Assembly: GCA_020747065.1 (NCBI GenBank)
Contig: JAGMVK010000009.1
Coordinates: 1,798,001-1,862,000 of the forward strand
DNA length: 64,000 nucleotides
Origin: Cadophora sp. MPI-SDFR-AT-0126
Lineage: Eukaryota; Ascomycota; Leotiomycetes; Helotiales; Ploettnerulaceae
Reading direction: 5' to 3'
How positions within the stretch are numbered: position 1 is the stretch's first letter; every line of letters starts with the position of its first letter. A program made the translations under genes and the position numbers. The notes under the pieces were generated by a model, which searched no databases, was not told the DNA's origin, and worked only from the letters and a program-made list of their open reading frames with translations. Of the stretch, positions 23,052 through 33,200 are shown one piece after another.

Positions 23052-24206
23052 ATGAATAACCAACTTGGACGTTTGCATCAACTGGGTAGCCGCTTGTCTG
23101 ACACAAGCACAACAGCCGGCCTCGATCGTATGGTGGTCAACACAATGTGGAATACAAGTTGGACACCCCTTGAATACCGAGGGTGCCAGAAGGAGTACGC
23201 GGCATATTTCAACAATATCTACAAGGAGCTTTGCAAGGCTGCTTGCAGCGGAGATGCACAGATTCCAAGCTACACTCATGAGAAATTGCTACAAATAGTA
23301 AATATCTTGAAAGATGAAGACATTACAAGGGACGAGATAGCCTTGCTACTCCCGACGGTTCCAGGCTCTGGTTGTTTGCACCAAGAACGCGCGTTAAACC
23401 TGGCTGCAGGGTTATTAGTGCCTCTGAATTTCAGAGGAATTGGCGGGGCACGTCCTGGAAAATTGATTGTCTGGAATTCTAATGAGACGCTGAAGCAGCT
23501 GGTGGCTGCCGAAATTCAACTTTGGTCTGGCTCCAGTGGTGCAATAACAACAAGCACACCTTGTACCACATGTATCTCATCAACCAGTTTCTCAACGAGA
23601 TTCAGTGCCTGGCACTTGAAATATTTAGCTGGGTTTGAAATCATTTGGACGAACGAATTATCAGACCATCTCCGGATGTCGGTAGACGAGGCCGACATAT
23701 CAGTACATATTTTCCACCAGGTCAAGATCCTCGAACTCCATCAAGATCTGCTGAAGTGAGTCTCGAGTCTGGCCTTGTCCTTCTCCTTTATAATCTATTA
23801 TGTTTTGAGATCTAATTCGGCGAACAGCGAGATTATACCACCAGACATGATCGCGGAGACTTTCGCCACATTATCTCTGCTATTTCCTGGAGCAAATCGT
23901 AAAGCTAGGATATGGTATCGCAACCTTCAAAGAACCTATAACCTCGATCCTGGCACTTTCAACCGACCATATATAAAACCCGAAGACTATGACATCCAAC
24001 TCTTCAAACACTGGGGGCCACGGCTTGCCAAAATCAAAAGGGCCTTTGATGACCACGAACCGAATGGTCCTGCTCAGTGGTGGAGAGACGATAGAAGGCC
24101 TGTGCAGTGGTGGACTTTCTGGACAGCCGTGTTGGTCCTTGTTTTGACCGTCACGTTCGGTCTGATACAGTCCGTAGCATCCATCCTTCAGGTGCTTAAG
24201 ACATAG
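23052..24206 (+). CDS. Conserved fungal protein, C-terminal membrane anchor
   Basis: Exon 1 is 23052-23755 and exon 2 is 23828-24206. The 72-bp intron (GTGAGT...CGAACAG) joins HQDLL to NEIIPPDMIAETFATL. The 360-residue product has no recognised catalytic motif. The N-terminal two thirds are mixed, with several Cys; the C-terminal part has a conserved-looking ETFATLSLLFPG block followed by an RKARIWYRN segment, a WW-rich stretch (QWWRDDRRPVQWWTFW) and one hydrophobic helix of about 22 residues that ends the protein. This is the layout of a widespread, uncharacterised family of large-genome ascomycetes, often near heterokaryon-type or F-box-like orphans. No lesion seen. Confidence 0.65.
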
Positions 24207-25100
24207 ACGAAGCAATGTCGTGTAAGATTACATTGATAAGAGTATGCTTTGACATACCGCATATCTCCTCTTTCTCTCTTCGTTCAGAAACGTCGACGAG
24301 ATCAAGTTACTAAGGATAGTAGGGTGGATATTATTAAGGTACTTCTCTAGCGGTAGTGACAGCGATGCTACTACCGTTGAGAGTTTCATTCAATCTCTTA
24401 CATCCGACTTCTTTCCTATTCCGTACGAAATGATATATTATTGACGCTCAAATAAAATGGCTATAAGCGTCAGAACTAGTTATCTTGAAAGTAATTTGTT
24501 GATTAACTTTGAGAATTTTCTCTCGCCCAATCCTACCCAGGGTATATTCCAAGAACAGAGCGATAGAGTGATGGTATGCACGTGATGTAAACTTATGTAC
24601 TATGTGGGGGAAGAATTCCAGATTGATTATATGATGCTAAAGTCCTAAGCTACTCACGATACGACCAGAGTATTTTAAAATATTGACAGCGGTGATGTCG
24701 GGGCCTCCATCTACATAGGTGTCTTGGTCATGTGATCTAACACCCCGTTTGCATTTTCGCCTAGGAATCCATGTCGAGATTCATCTTTTCATCGTTTATT
24801 TCAGGATCTCAGATCTACGATATAGGGACACCCCGTCTTTGAAGATCTCCCGAGAACGGTTTCGCAGCCCAATTGTGCGAAGCGTACATCATATCGATCC
24901 CAACCACGAGCACATTTCGATCAGCCCAACATGCCAGCGAGTCATGACAATGATGTCCATTGAAAAATGGAGTCGTAGACAGGGGATGAGCTTGTGTTAT
25001 TATACTGAGCGCAGTGCCATGATGCACTAATCTTAGTTTCGAAGTGAAACTATGCTATGCGAGAGCTTCAACTCAAATCTTCTGAAAACATAAGCTTGGA
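24207..25100. other. Intergenic region, nothing recognised
   Basis: Roughly 890 bp, AT-leaning. An open frame at 24719-25030 has no domain. No repeats or RNA genes seen. Confidence 0.45.
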
Positions 25101-26875
25101 ATGACCCAATCTCTCCCCGGCTTGCCTGACGAAGGGAATTCAGGAGCTCGAGATACCTTCAGATCTGGAAATTTCGGATATGTCACTTTCAGCTCTGGTA
25201 CCGGACCATACAGGCAAATCGATATACGCAACACCTGCGCAGAGTCCTACAGAGATTCCTGTTCACGATCCGTTCGCAAATCCAGAAGAGCATAACGAAA
25301 ATGGATACGATCCGGGATTGAAAGACGAGCAATTCAAATCGAGCGCTGATGCCATCTATAATCTCGCCCAGATCAGCGCCAATGGTTCTCCCCAGCAAAC
25401 AGATCCACTAGACGTCCCGCCAAAGATTCCGCAGCGGCCATCCGGACGAGAGAGACCCCCGCCTCCAATGGTAGAAGCTGAGAAACCATTCATTCCACCA
25501 AGGCCAGCTACAAGAGAAATACCACTGGTGTTCGAACCTGAGAAGGAACCGCCGCAGCTCTCAGCTCGACCACCAAGCCAACCAGTGTGTCGTCCTCCGA
25601 AACAAACTCCTGAGCTTCCCAGAAGGCCTGCACCTGCACCGACGCCTTTCAAGCAGCGCACTACTGTTCCACCGCCAACTATTCCTGAAGAAACAATCGA
25701 GCAAGTCGGAAAATCCAGCGTTGAAGTATAGTAGACACCCGGAGAAACTCCTCACGTATTTGATACCATTGCCGAAGCCGAATCTTAGCAAGCACTTGGA
25801 CAGAGAGGATGACTTGCCTGAGGTGGGCATAATAGCGCAAAAGAACCTGCGTGATCCTGGTACTGACTGAAGTGTCTAGCGATATCTGTTGTACACTCCG
25901 CCCAGACCGCATCTCTTGAAGCCCGTGAAAGGTATCAAGGAGAAGAAGACGCATCTAGGAAAGCGGAAGATGCAAGAGCAGGTATGGCTAGTACAATGTT
26001 TGAAGTGAGATCGAGTCGCTAATTGCGAGAACAGGTAGAGAAAGCAAAGAAGTACGACGGAAAGACATTTTCATGGAGAGGTCTTCATAGCAAGACTACC
26101 AAAGGTATCATGTGGGCCATCCACAGAATCAGAGCAACAGATCTCGTGTTCTTGGGGCGAATTCAGAACAAAGGTATAAAGCGCAACACACCTCATGGAC
26201 CCAACCTCGGCTCATCATTTTATAGAAGTTGACAAAATCATTCTTGTATTTCCCACAAGTGTAACGCATACCATACCAGACATTCGCGACGAGTTCGTAG
26301 CCCAAATAGCACGCACCAAACGGCGCGCTGCCAAGGAATCAGCAATCTCTACGTTCCTCCTCCCCGTGGCACTCATTATCGATACCCTCGCGGCAGTCAT
26401 ATGGCCCTTCGGTGGACTTTTCGAGATCGATGCCGTCTGGTGGTACGCTGCCACAAAAGGCTGGCATACATCTCGCAAAATTACCAAGCGTCTCGGAAAT
26501 CGAGAGTCCATGTTTAAACAATATGGCGGTACAGATCGAGATCTATTCCTGAGGTTCCATCAAGATCCTGACGTGGACGTGTTGAGGCGATATGTGGCTG
26601 AGGCGTGCCATAAAAAGAATCCTGCTATGTTTGATAGTGTGGGTGTGCCGCCTACAGAGACGGAGGTTGCGAACGCGATTGGCTGGAAGCCTATTGTTAG
26701 GGGCAAGACCGGTGGAAAGAAGGAGGAGGTAGAGACGCGATGGGCGGATGAGGAGTGGCAGAGGGTGGTGTTTGTTGCGGATGATTTGAAGGCTGTGGCG
26801 GAGAAGGCGTCAAGGAGCTGGGAGCATTGGGGGAAGAAATTTGAGAAGCAGCCGGATAAGGCTTTGAAGAGCTAG
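25101..26875 (+). CDS. Conserved fungal protein of unknown function with two frame breaks
   Basis: Start ATG 25101 (MTQSLPGLPDEG). One extra base near 25137 moves the frame into QELEIPSDLEISD..., and one extra base near 25704 moves it again, into ENPALKYSRHPEKLLTYLIP. The frame after that is clean: introns 25823-25879, 25982-26034 and 26174-26225 splice RYLLYTPPRPHLLKPVKG, KMQEQVEKAKKYDGKTFSWRG and IQNKEVDKIILVF together without a stop. The protein has a Pro-rich, probably disordered N half and a C half with a short hydrophobic segment (LLPVALIIDTLAAVIWPFGG), followed by charged helices to the stop at 26875. I recognise the general pattern from other moulds but know no function. The two single-base indels make it a probable pseudogene unless they are sequence errors. 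Confidence 0.55.
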
Positions 26876-27160
26876 AATGGACGTCATACAAAGATCTCAC
26901 AAGGATGCTTGAATGGAAGCATAATGATGGAGATATGAAGTGCGGTAATACGAAAGATACAGCTAGTGAATTGAAGTAGGTATAGATAACAGACCACGGG
27001 TATCAAGACTAGAAAGCTGACAATCCGTGGTGACGCTTACCGCTGTGGAGTTCCGAAAGCAAGGAAGAACGACTGAAGAGAGGGCTTAACACTGCGGCTT
27101 GAGGCAGAAGTGAGCCCTACCACTAGATTTTGTGGTTTCCCCCCCCATAGCCACTTTTCT

Positions 27161-27176
27161 ATTTTCACGTGAAAAT
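27161..27176. promoter_or_regulatory. 16-bp perfect palindrome with CACGTG core
   Basis: ATTTTCACGTGAAAAT is its own reverse complement. A second CACGTG lies at 27187-27192. CACGTG is the E-box recognised by fungal bHLH factors. No gene starts within 700 bp downstream on the plus strand, so the target is unclear. Confidence 0.3.
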
Positions 27177-27440
27177 TGTATGTGTTCACGTGACACTCAT
27201 GGGAAACAGTACAAATGGCCGCTATACCGACTCGTTGAAAGGGGGGAGGAGGGCCCCTAGCTATGGTTTTTAAAAGGCAACTCACCGTCAAAGGCCTGCG
27301 TCGCCCACCGAGCGGCCATTGTATATATAGAGCTGAGATTGCAGAGGCATCAATAACCAAATCATTCGTACATATTTGAGGGATAATAAGGAATCTAGAA
27401 CAAAAAGAGATCGGTAATTATTTGGTTTCTCTGTCTTGGG

Positions 27441-27805
27441 CCGGCTGCAGCGCTCTTGATGGTTAGGTTGGGTATGGTTAAAAAAAGGGGTGAACCGTGA
27501 CTAACCCGAGGTAAGGTGGTTCAAGAAAATAGAGAACCAAAACCATGACTAACCAGCAGTCTTGTGATAGTGCATACGGGTCTCGTACAATTGAGACGGT
27601 TATAATAGTTCGGTTTGTCGCTTTTGCCTAACTAGAACCAGGCCCAGCCTGACTGTGTACACTAGTCGAGCCCGCGAGCGGAAAAGAGTCGGAGCGGCAC
27701 CGACTAGTAGACTATAGTTCCAGGAAATCACGAACCAGAACCACAGATAGCGGGTAGTTCTGCCGGGTCCTTCGAATTTACTTGACTATCAAGAGCGCTG
27801 GCCGG
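27441..27805. mobile_element. Candidate small inverted-repeat element (MITE-like)
   Basis: The left end (27441-27460, CCGGCTGCAGCGCTCTTGAT) and the inverted right end (27788-27805) match except for a 2-nt gap, enclosing about 330 bp with no coding capacity. Internal short motifs such as gtgactaacc/atgactaacc recur. No target-site duplication could be fixed, so element status is tentative. Confidence 0.3.
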
Positions 27806-27893
27806 CTGATTGTTGTTTGGTAGCGAGAGAAAAATTAGCCCATACCGTTGCAAGTAGTGTGTCCTGAGACGTCATGGTTATTGGACCACTTGA

Positions 27894-27902
27894 TATATAA
27901 AG
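27894..27902 (+). promoter_or_regulatory. TATA box upstream of the one-TM protein gene
   Basis: TATATAAAG lies 84 bp before the chosen ATG (27986). It favours that ATG over earlier in-frame codons, because transcription should begin near 27925-27935. A CT-rich tract (repeated TTTCCACTTCCA) fills the leader. Confidence 0.45.
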
Positions 27903-27985
27903 CTACGTGTTCTCTCGAACTCTTTCCCTTTTACATGTATAACACTTTCCACTTTCCACTTCCAGTTTCCACTTCCACTTTCCAT

Positions 27986-28723
27986 ATGATGACTTCGAAC
28001 ATGGCCACTTCGAACGTGGACGATCAATCCCAGGGTGTGCCGGGGTTTCGAACTTGGTTTCCGATCATGATGGGCTCGTTTGGCCTCATAATGATCGTAA
28101 CTTTCAGCGCCATGATTTATTCAGAAATCAGGAAAGATAAGCGACGTCGGCTCCAAGACCTGCGAGAGGGCAAATGGGTCCGCAAAGCATTCAAAGATTG
28201 GTTTTCCGACCCGGAGACTACCATGTCAAAACTCACCACCCGACAGCCCGGTCGTGAACGGTTTCTTGAGGAACAAGAAATTTCAGCTTTCTACGAGACT
28301 ACCCAGGACTACATGGTGGAATTCTTTACCTGGGCAAAGGAACAGAAAGATGAGGAAGGCATTTACATGGAGATGGGAAGACCTTGGTGCAGGCAATTAC
28401 GACGTATTCTATATCTTCGAAAGCAAGCATTAGTAAAGGTATCAGAGGATATAAGTAATATGCCGATGAGAGGGGAGAGGTTTATGGCGGTGAGAGACTT
28501 GTACTGGGAATATCACTACCTGCAAAAAGATGTCAAGGAATTCTGGTCTAATGGTTGGGCTGATTGGGCACTGGAGTACGCCACGGAGGAAAAGTATGGG
28601 CCAGTTTGGGCGAACGCCGAAATCGAGTTGGAGAATTTATCAAGGATATCTATTGAGCGTGTCTTTGAAGCGGCTTCGTACAAAGATTGGGCGGACAGGA
28701 GCTCTCGGAGAAACAAGAGATAA
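27986..28723 (+). CDS. Single-pass membrane protein of unknown function, 3' end altered by a transposon
   Basis: A 245-residue frame, start ATG 27986 (MMTSNMATSN). One TM helix (TWFPIMMGSFGLIMIVTFSA) near residue 30 is followed by a basic stop-transfer stretch (RKDKRRRLQDLR). A helical, Trp- and charged-residue-rich cytosolic domain then runs to the end. No known domain. The stop codon TAA (28721-28723) is not native: TA is the target duplication and A is the first base of the 788-bp element that follows. If the element and one TA are removed, the frame reads through TAC (29511-29513) for 30 more codons to TGA at 29601-29603. So the present protein probably lacks its last 30 residues. Confidence 0.6.
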   Translation: MMTSNMATSNVDDQSQGVPGFRTWFPIMMGSFGLIMIVTFSAMIYSEIRKDKRRRLQDLREGKWVRKAFKDWFSDPETTMSKLTTRQPGRERFLEEQEISAFYETTQDYMVEFFTWAKEQKDEEGIYMEMGRPWCRQLRRILYLRKQALVKVSEDISNMPMRGERFMAVRDLYWEYHYLQKDVKEFWSNGWADWALEYATEEKYGPVWANAEIELENLSRISIERVFEAASYKDWADRSSRRNKR

Positions 28724-29510
28724 CGTCTAACCCCTGCTTTCCGCCCACCCCTAGATTCCGCCACCCCTTTTACACCAAAACTCACCACTTTAAATATTTA
28801 ATTATTATATCATTTATTAATAGATTTAATTAAAATTGAAAATCTGTATTATTTATTACTTGAACTTTTATATTTCGAAGTCTTATTCATTTTATATTAC
28901 GTAATATTGTAAACTAAGTATTTAAAGTCTTAGAAATTTCTCGCTAACAAATTTAGTGTAAAATCGATTTTTTTAATATTTTTAATAACTTTTATATTTA
29001 TTAATATATTAATTTAAAACTTTTAATACAGTTATACTTTATATATACCCTTACGATTCCTAAGTTTAAAGTAGATTCTATTAATAGTAATTATTTAATT
29101 AAGCAAATTATTAAGTCCCATACAAAATATTTGTATGAGAGAAATTAATTACTTAATTAATAAATAACTACTAATACATTTTTATTAAAACTTTCTAAAG
29201 TTCGAGATTTATATATAAACCTTATATAATTAAAGTTTTACGTGATTCTAATTACTTATCAAAAAGTTATTAATAAGTGATTTTTGACGTTTTTTGTATG
29301 TAAAAACTAGAATTTAAGATTACGTAATAATTTACAAAGCAAATTACATTTTTCTCTATAAATCTAGTCACTTTAATATTATGAATACAAATATAAAAAA
29401 TTATTTAATATTATTAATTAATTGTGTTTTTATTAATACCTCAAAATCGCGTTTTTTGGTGTAAAAGGCGGGCGGAATCTAGGGGTGGGCGGAAAGCAGG
29501 GGTTAGACGT
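28723..29510. mobile_element. 788-bp AT-rich inverted-repeat transposon, TA target duplication
   Basis: Terminal inverted repeats of about 58 bp (28723-28780 and 29454-29510) begin ACGTCTAACCCCTGCTTTCC. They are identical for the first 40 bases and differ by a few bases after that. TA flanks both ends (28721-28722 and 29511-29512), as with Tc1/mariner-type insertion. The interior is extremely AT-rich with no open frame of note, so it is non-autonomous or heavily mutated. The near-identical arms suggest a recent insertion. It sits exactly at the 3' end of the coding sequence to its left. A second, degraded end of the same family is at 40074. Confidence 0.8.
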
Positions 29511-29512
29511 TA

Positions 29513-30228
29513 CTGGAAGTTTAAAAGCCTTCTGGGGTATAAAATTGGCTATTGCAGAGTAGATCAAGCATTGGAGGCTGAAAGCAGAGAGCTGGACGAT
29601 TGAAGCTATGTTTCTTCCGCTGGTGGGAATTTAATCAAAATGTTGCCATTTTGCTTCAATATGTTCAACCTCACCAGCTTCGATTAGAAGGCGTGTGTTG
29701 CACTACTTGAACTTTTCAAAGGTGTGCACGCAATGGTTTACAATAAAAGAGGTAAAGAGGCGGTTTAAGTCATGAGCTTTGATGTATAAGTGCAACATGT
29801 ACTTGGTCTAATTATAAGCTTTCAATCTTAAGTGAAGTTATTTCGCTAAAGTAGCGAACTCTTTACTGCACCAAGTACTGTCGAAACTTAAGAAAAGGCC
29901 AGCAGTTCTGGCACAATGACAAGGCGGTTCCACATACGGTATTCATTTAAATACCACGAGCCTCGACAAGTCAGAGGGAAATGTTTAAAAATGACTACGT
30001 CATAAATGTCTTTTCTCAACTCTCGCTTGGGTATCAAGTGGCACCAATAGGTTGTTTGTTGCAAGAAGACTGCATTCTATTCTAAGTACAGAGACTTCAA
30101 AAAGAAGGGTTGATGAATAATCCCTTTGGTGTACCACTGATGTGCTCTGGTGTGTCCGTGACATTGGGAGGGTGGAGACCGCCTATTCAAGCCTCTGGGA
30201 CTTGGTGCTATTTCCAGGCCTCGCCTCA
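29513..30228. other. Spacer including the displaced 3' end of the interrupted gene
   Basis: 29511-29603 would encode the last 30 residues (YWKFKSLLGYKIGYC...) of the gene broken by the transposon. The remainder to 30228 shows no gene; it is the downstream region of the minus-strand ABC transporter. Confidence 0.5.
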
Positions 30229-33200
30229 CTACATCAGCTCCTCAATTCGACCCATTTTCTCAATCCTGCCTTCTTTGATCCAAGCCACACTATCAGGGCT
30301 GCCGGTAGCCGATGTGCTCAGTCTGTGTGAAATGGCAATGACAGTATGCCCTTGTTCTGTGAACTCCCTCCGAATCACATCTTGCATGATAGAATCTGTT
30401 TCTGGGTCTAGTGATGAAGTGGCCTCGTCAAGAAGCAGAATGCGTTTTGGATGGCTGCAACTGGCAGACAGTGAGGCTTCATCGGAGTAGCTCCCTTGGA
30501 ACCGGGTCCGGAGAATCGCACGTGCGAGAGCAAGTAGTTGCAATTGTCCAGCCGATAGTACAGGGAAGTATGAGAGTTGTAGTTCTAGTGGATTCAAGTC
30601 ATCTGCTTTCGCGTCAGCACCGTCGGAAAGGTGCGGCTCTTGTCGATGGCTGCTGTGGACGGCAAAGTGTTGCCAGAGACGTGTTTTCTCCAGTGCATCA
30701 ATAATGATACCGTCTTCTAGAGCCCCCGAAGGGTCTAAATTGAAGCGAAGACTGGCAGCGATGAATATAAATGGATCTTGAGGGATCGTGATGAAGCATT
30801 GCTGTCGCAATATTGACCGTGGGACATGAGATATGTCGATGCCATCGACCTTGATCAAACCCCTTTGAGCATCGAGCAAGTGAAGGAGCGTCAGGAGAAT
30901 GGTGCTTTTGCCACTGATGTTTAAAGAGCGTCAGTCGCGAGATTAATGGTGAAAATTGGACTCTGAGTTATCTCACCTTCCAGTTCTTCCGCATATGAGC
31001 AGCTTCTGACCAGCTGAAATCTTCATACTGATACTCTTGAGAGCAATCGCGTTCGGACTATTTTGTCAGTACTACAATAATCACCTTCCTATTTATCTCG
31101 CGTACTTACTTGTATGATACAGTAACATCTTTAACTTCGATCAAACCCGCAGACGGCCAGTTGGCAGGTGGCACGAGAGTTTCCCAAAGCTTGTCCTCCT
31201 GAGGCGTTTCATTGATCGTTGATCTCAGCCGAGAGATAGCACCAAGTGAGATCTCCAGAGAGGTCCAATTTTCTACGAATTTGAGAAGCGTTGAATTCGC
31301 AACGAGAATCATATTTAGGGCAACACCAACCGAGGCGCCGTTGGTCGAGCCCCGGAGAAAAACGGCCACAGCAATGACACACGTTGCTACTCCAGCTATC
31401 ATCAGATCCAGAACAATATTGAGCCATCTTTGAAGACAGAGGAGAATGTAGAAGGATTTTTGAGAATCATCTACACATCGGCAGTTTTCTTGCTCGTATT
31501 CGTGCTGCCAGCCGAAGGCTCGGATGGTCGCTGTTCCTTCCACCTGCGTCATGTCAGATACATCTACCTGATAGCAAGGACTTGCATACCGTTTCTAAGA
31601 AACTCGAATAGACAGCTGATCTGGATTCGAGCTCGATGAATCGAAGCTGCCTCGAAGTGCTCAAGTATACCCGCTGAACAACATAGACGATAGCCGAGCA
31701 GAATGGGAGAGTGAGAAGCATAACTTTCTGGACGCTGAAAAGAAGTATAGCCTGCATTGCCAGTTTGAAAACTTCTATTGTTATTGTTAGTAACTGGTCA
31801 TTACTGATTGGATGAGAGCACTTGCGAACGAAGATTGACTGAAGCGCCGACGGCAATTGATTATCGACCAACTGGATATCTTGCCCGAAACTTCGCCAAT
31901 ATTAGCGCAGACCTCAACCACCGCGTTCAATGTCCTTACCGATTGAGTATGACGCCAATGTTATTGTCTGAGAAGTATGAAAGAGGTGCCCTGTTCCGAA
32001 TATCAGTATTGAAGCGTGATTTCGGAGCTTTCATCTGGAAACTGACCCGATGACTGCAGACAGGAGTCGGTCGTGGAGAACGGCTCCAGATTGCGAGGCA
32101 ATGACGATGACCGTCATCCTGCACAAGTCAACATACGTAAGTCAGGAACTCTATATTGTGCTCCGTACCATGCTTGAAAGCTTGTTGCTAACCAAGCTAT
32201 GAAGGCGATAGCGAAATATCCTCCCATATAAAACCATGTCTGATACAGGGGCGATTCGGACCACCACTTCAGCCAAAATTGAGAGAAGGTGAAGAAGAAT
32301 GAGTATGCTGCTGCAAATCCCATCAATGCAAGTACATTAAGCATCCCGACAGACTCGAAGTAGTATCCTGCAGGATTGTTAATTTGGTATAAGCATTGGG
32401 TGGAATTATGTTACCATAGAGGGCAAAGTCCCCAGTCTTTCTGGCTAAGTCCTCTGCCGCATCTTCTTTCCGCCTCTCTTGAGCTTTCGTATTTGTAAGA
32501 TCTGTTTCCGAGGGAACATGTCGGGTTTCTGACTCGGAAATCTGGACTTTGGTGATTTGGCTCAGATCGCTTTTCAGCTCACCCCACGATCCCCGTGTCT
32601 GTATTGTTCTATCTCCAAGGACGATTATTTCATCTGCTAGATGGAAATATTGCGCTTGAGTATGTTACTTGCTGTATCCCAGAGCTTGATAGGGAATTTT
32701 CTGCTCACCAGAATTGGTAATCAGAAACACGGTGGTTCCCAGTTTCTTGAAAATACCCTGAGAGCCGAGCAAGCATTCAACCACATGGCTTTCGGTTTTG
32801 CCATCAAGGGCACTGAAAGGATCATCAAGGACTACAATATCAGATCGGGTGTAAATAGCACGAGCAAGAGCCTTCCAAGATCGTCAGCAAGATGTAGAGA
32901 TTGGCATGTTTTCAAACCCACTAAACGTTGGCGCTGCCCTCCTGAAAGATTCAGTCCTCGACTTCCAACTTGAGTCGAATCTCCTTCTGGCAGATTTTGG
33001 AAGTCGTTGCGGAGGGCGCAGGCATCTACCACTGTATCATACCATTGAGAATTGTAGTCCCCTGTGATGGAGCTTCCCAGTATCACGTTCTTGATAGTCC
33101 CATTTGGCAACCATGAATCTTGCGCACCTAGTCCGACTCGCTTGGTAGAAATGGAAACCATCCCGCTCGAGGGATTGATCTCTCCCAGAATGGCCCTGGC

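Noticed and set aside
3208..26875. Repeat-induced point mutation as the single cause of all broken genes
   Set aside because: Two stops fit C-to-T change, but the other lesions are single-base indels, and the loci are not visibly repeated in the window.
28723..29510. Autonomous transposon encoding a transposase
   Set aside because: Too short and no open frame in any phase; only the ends are element-like.
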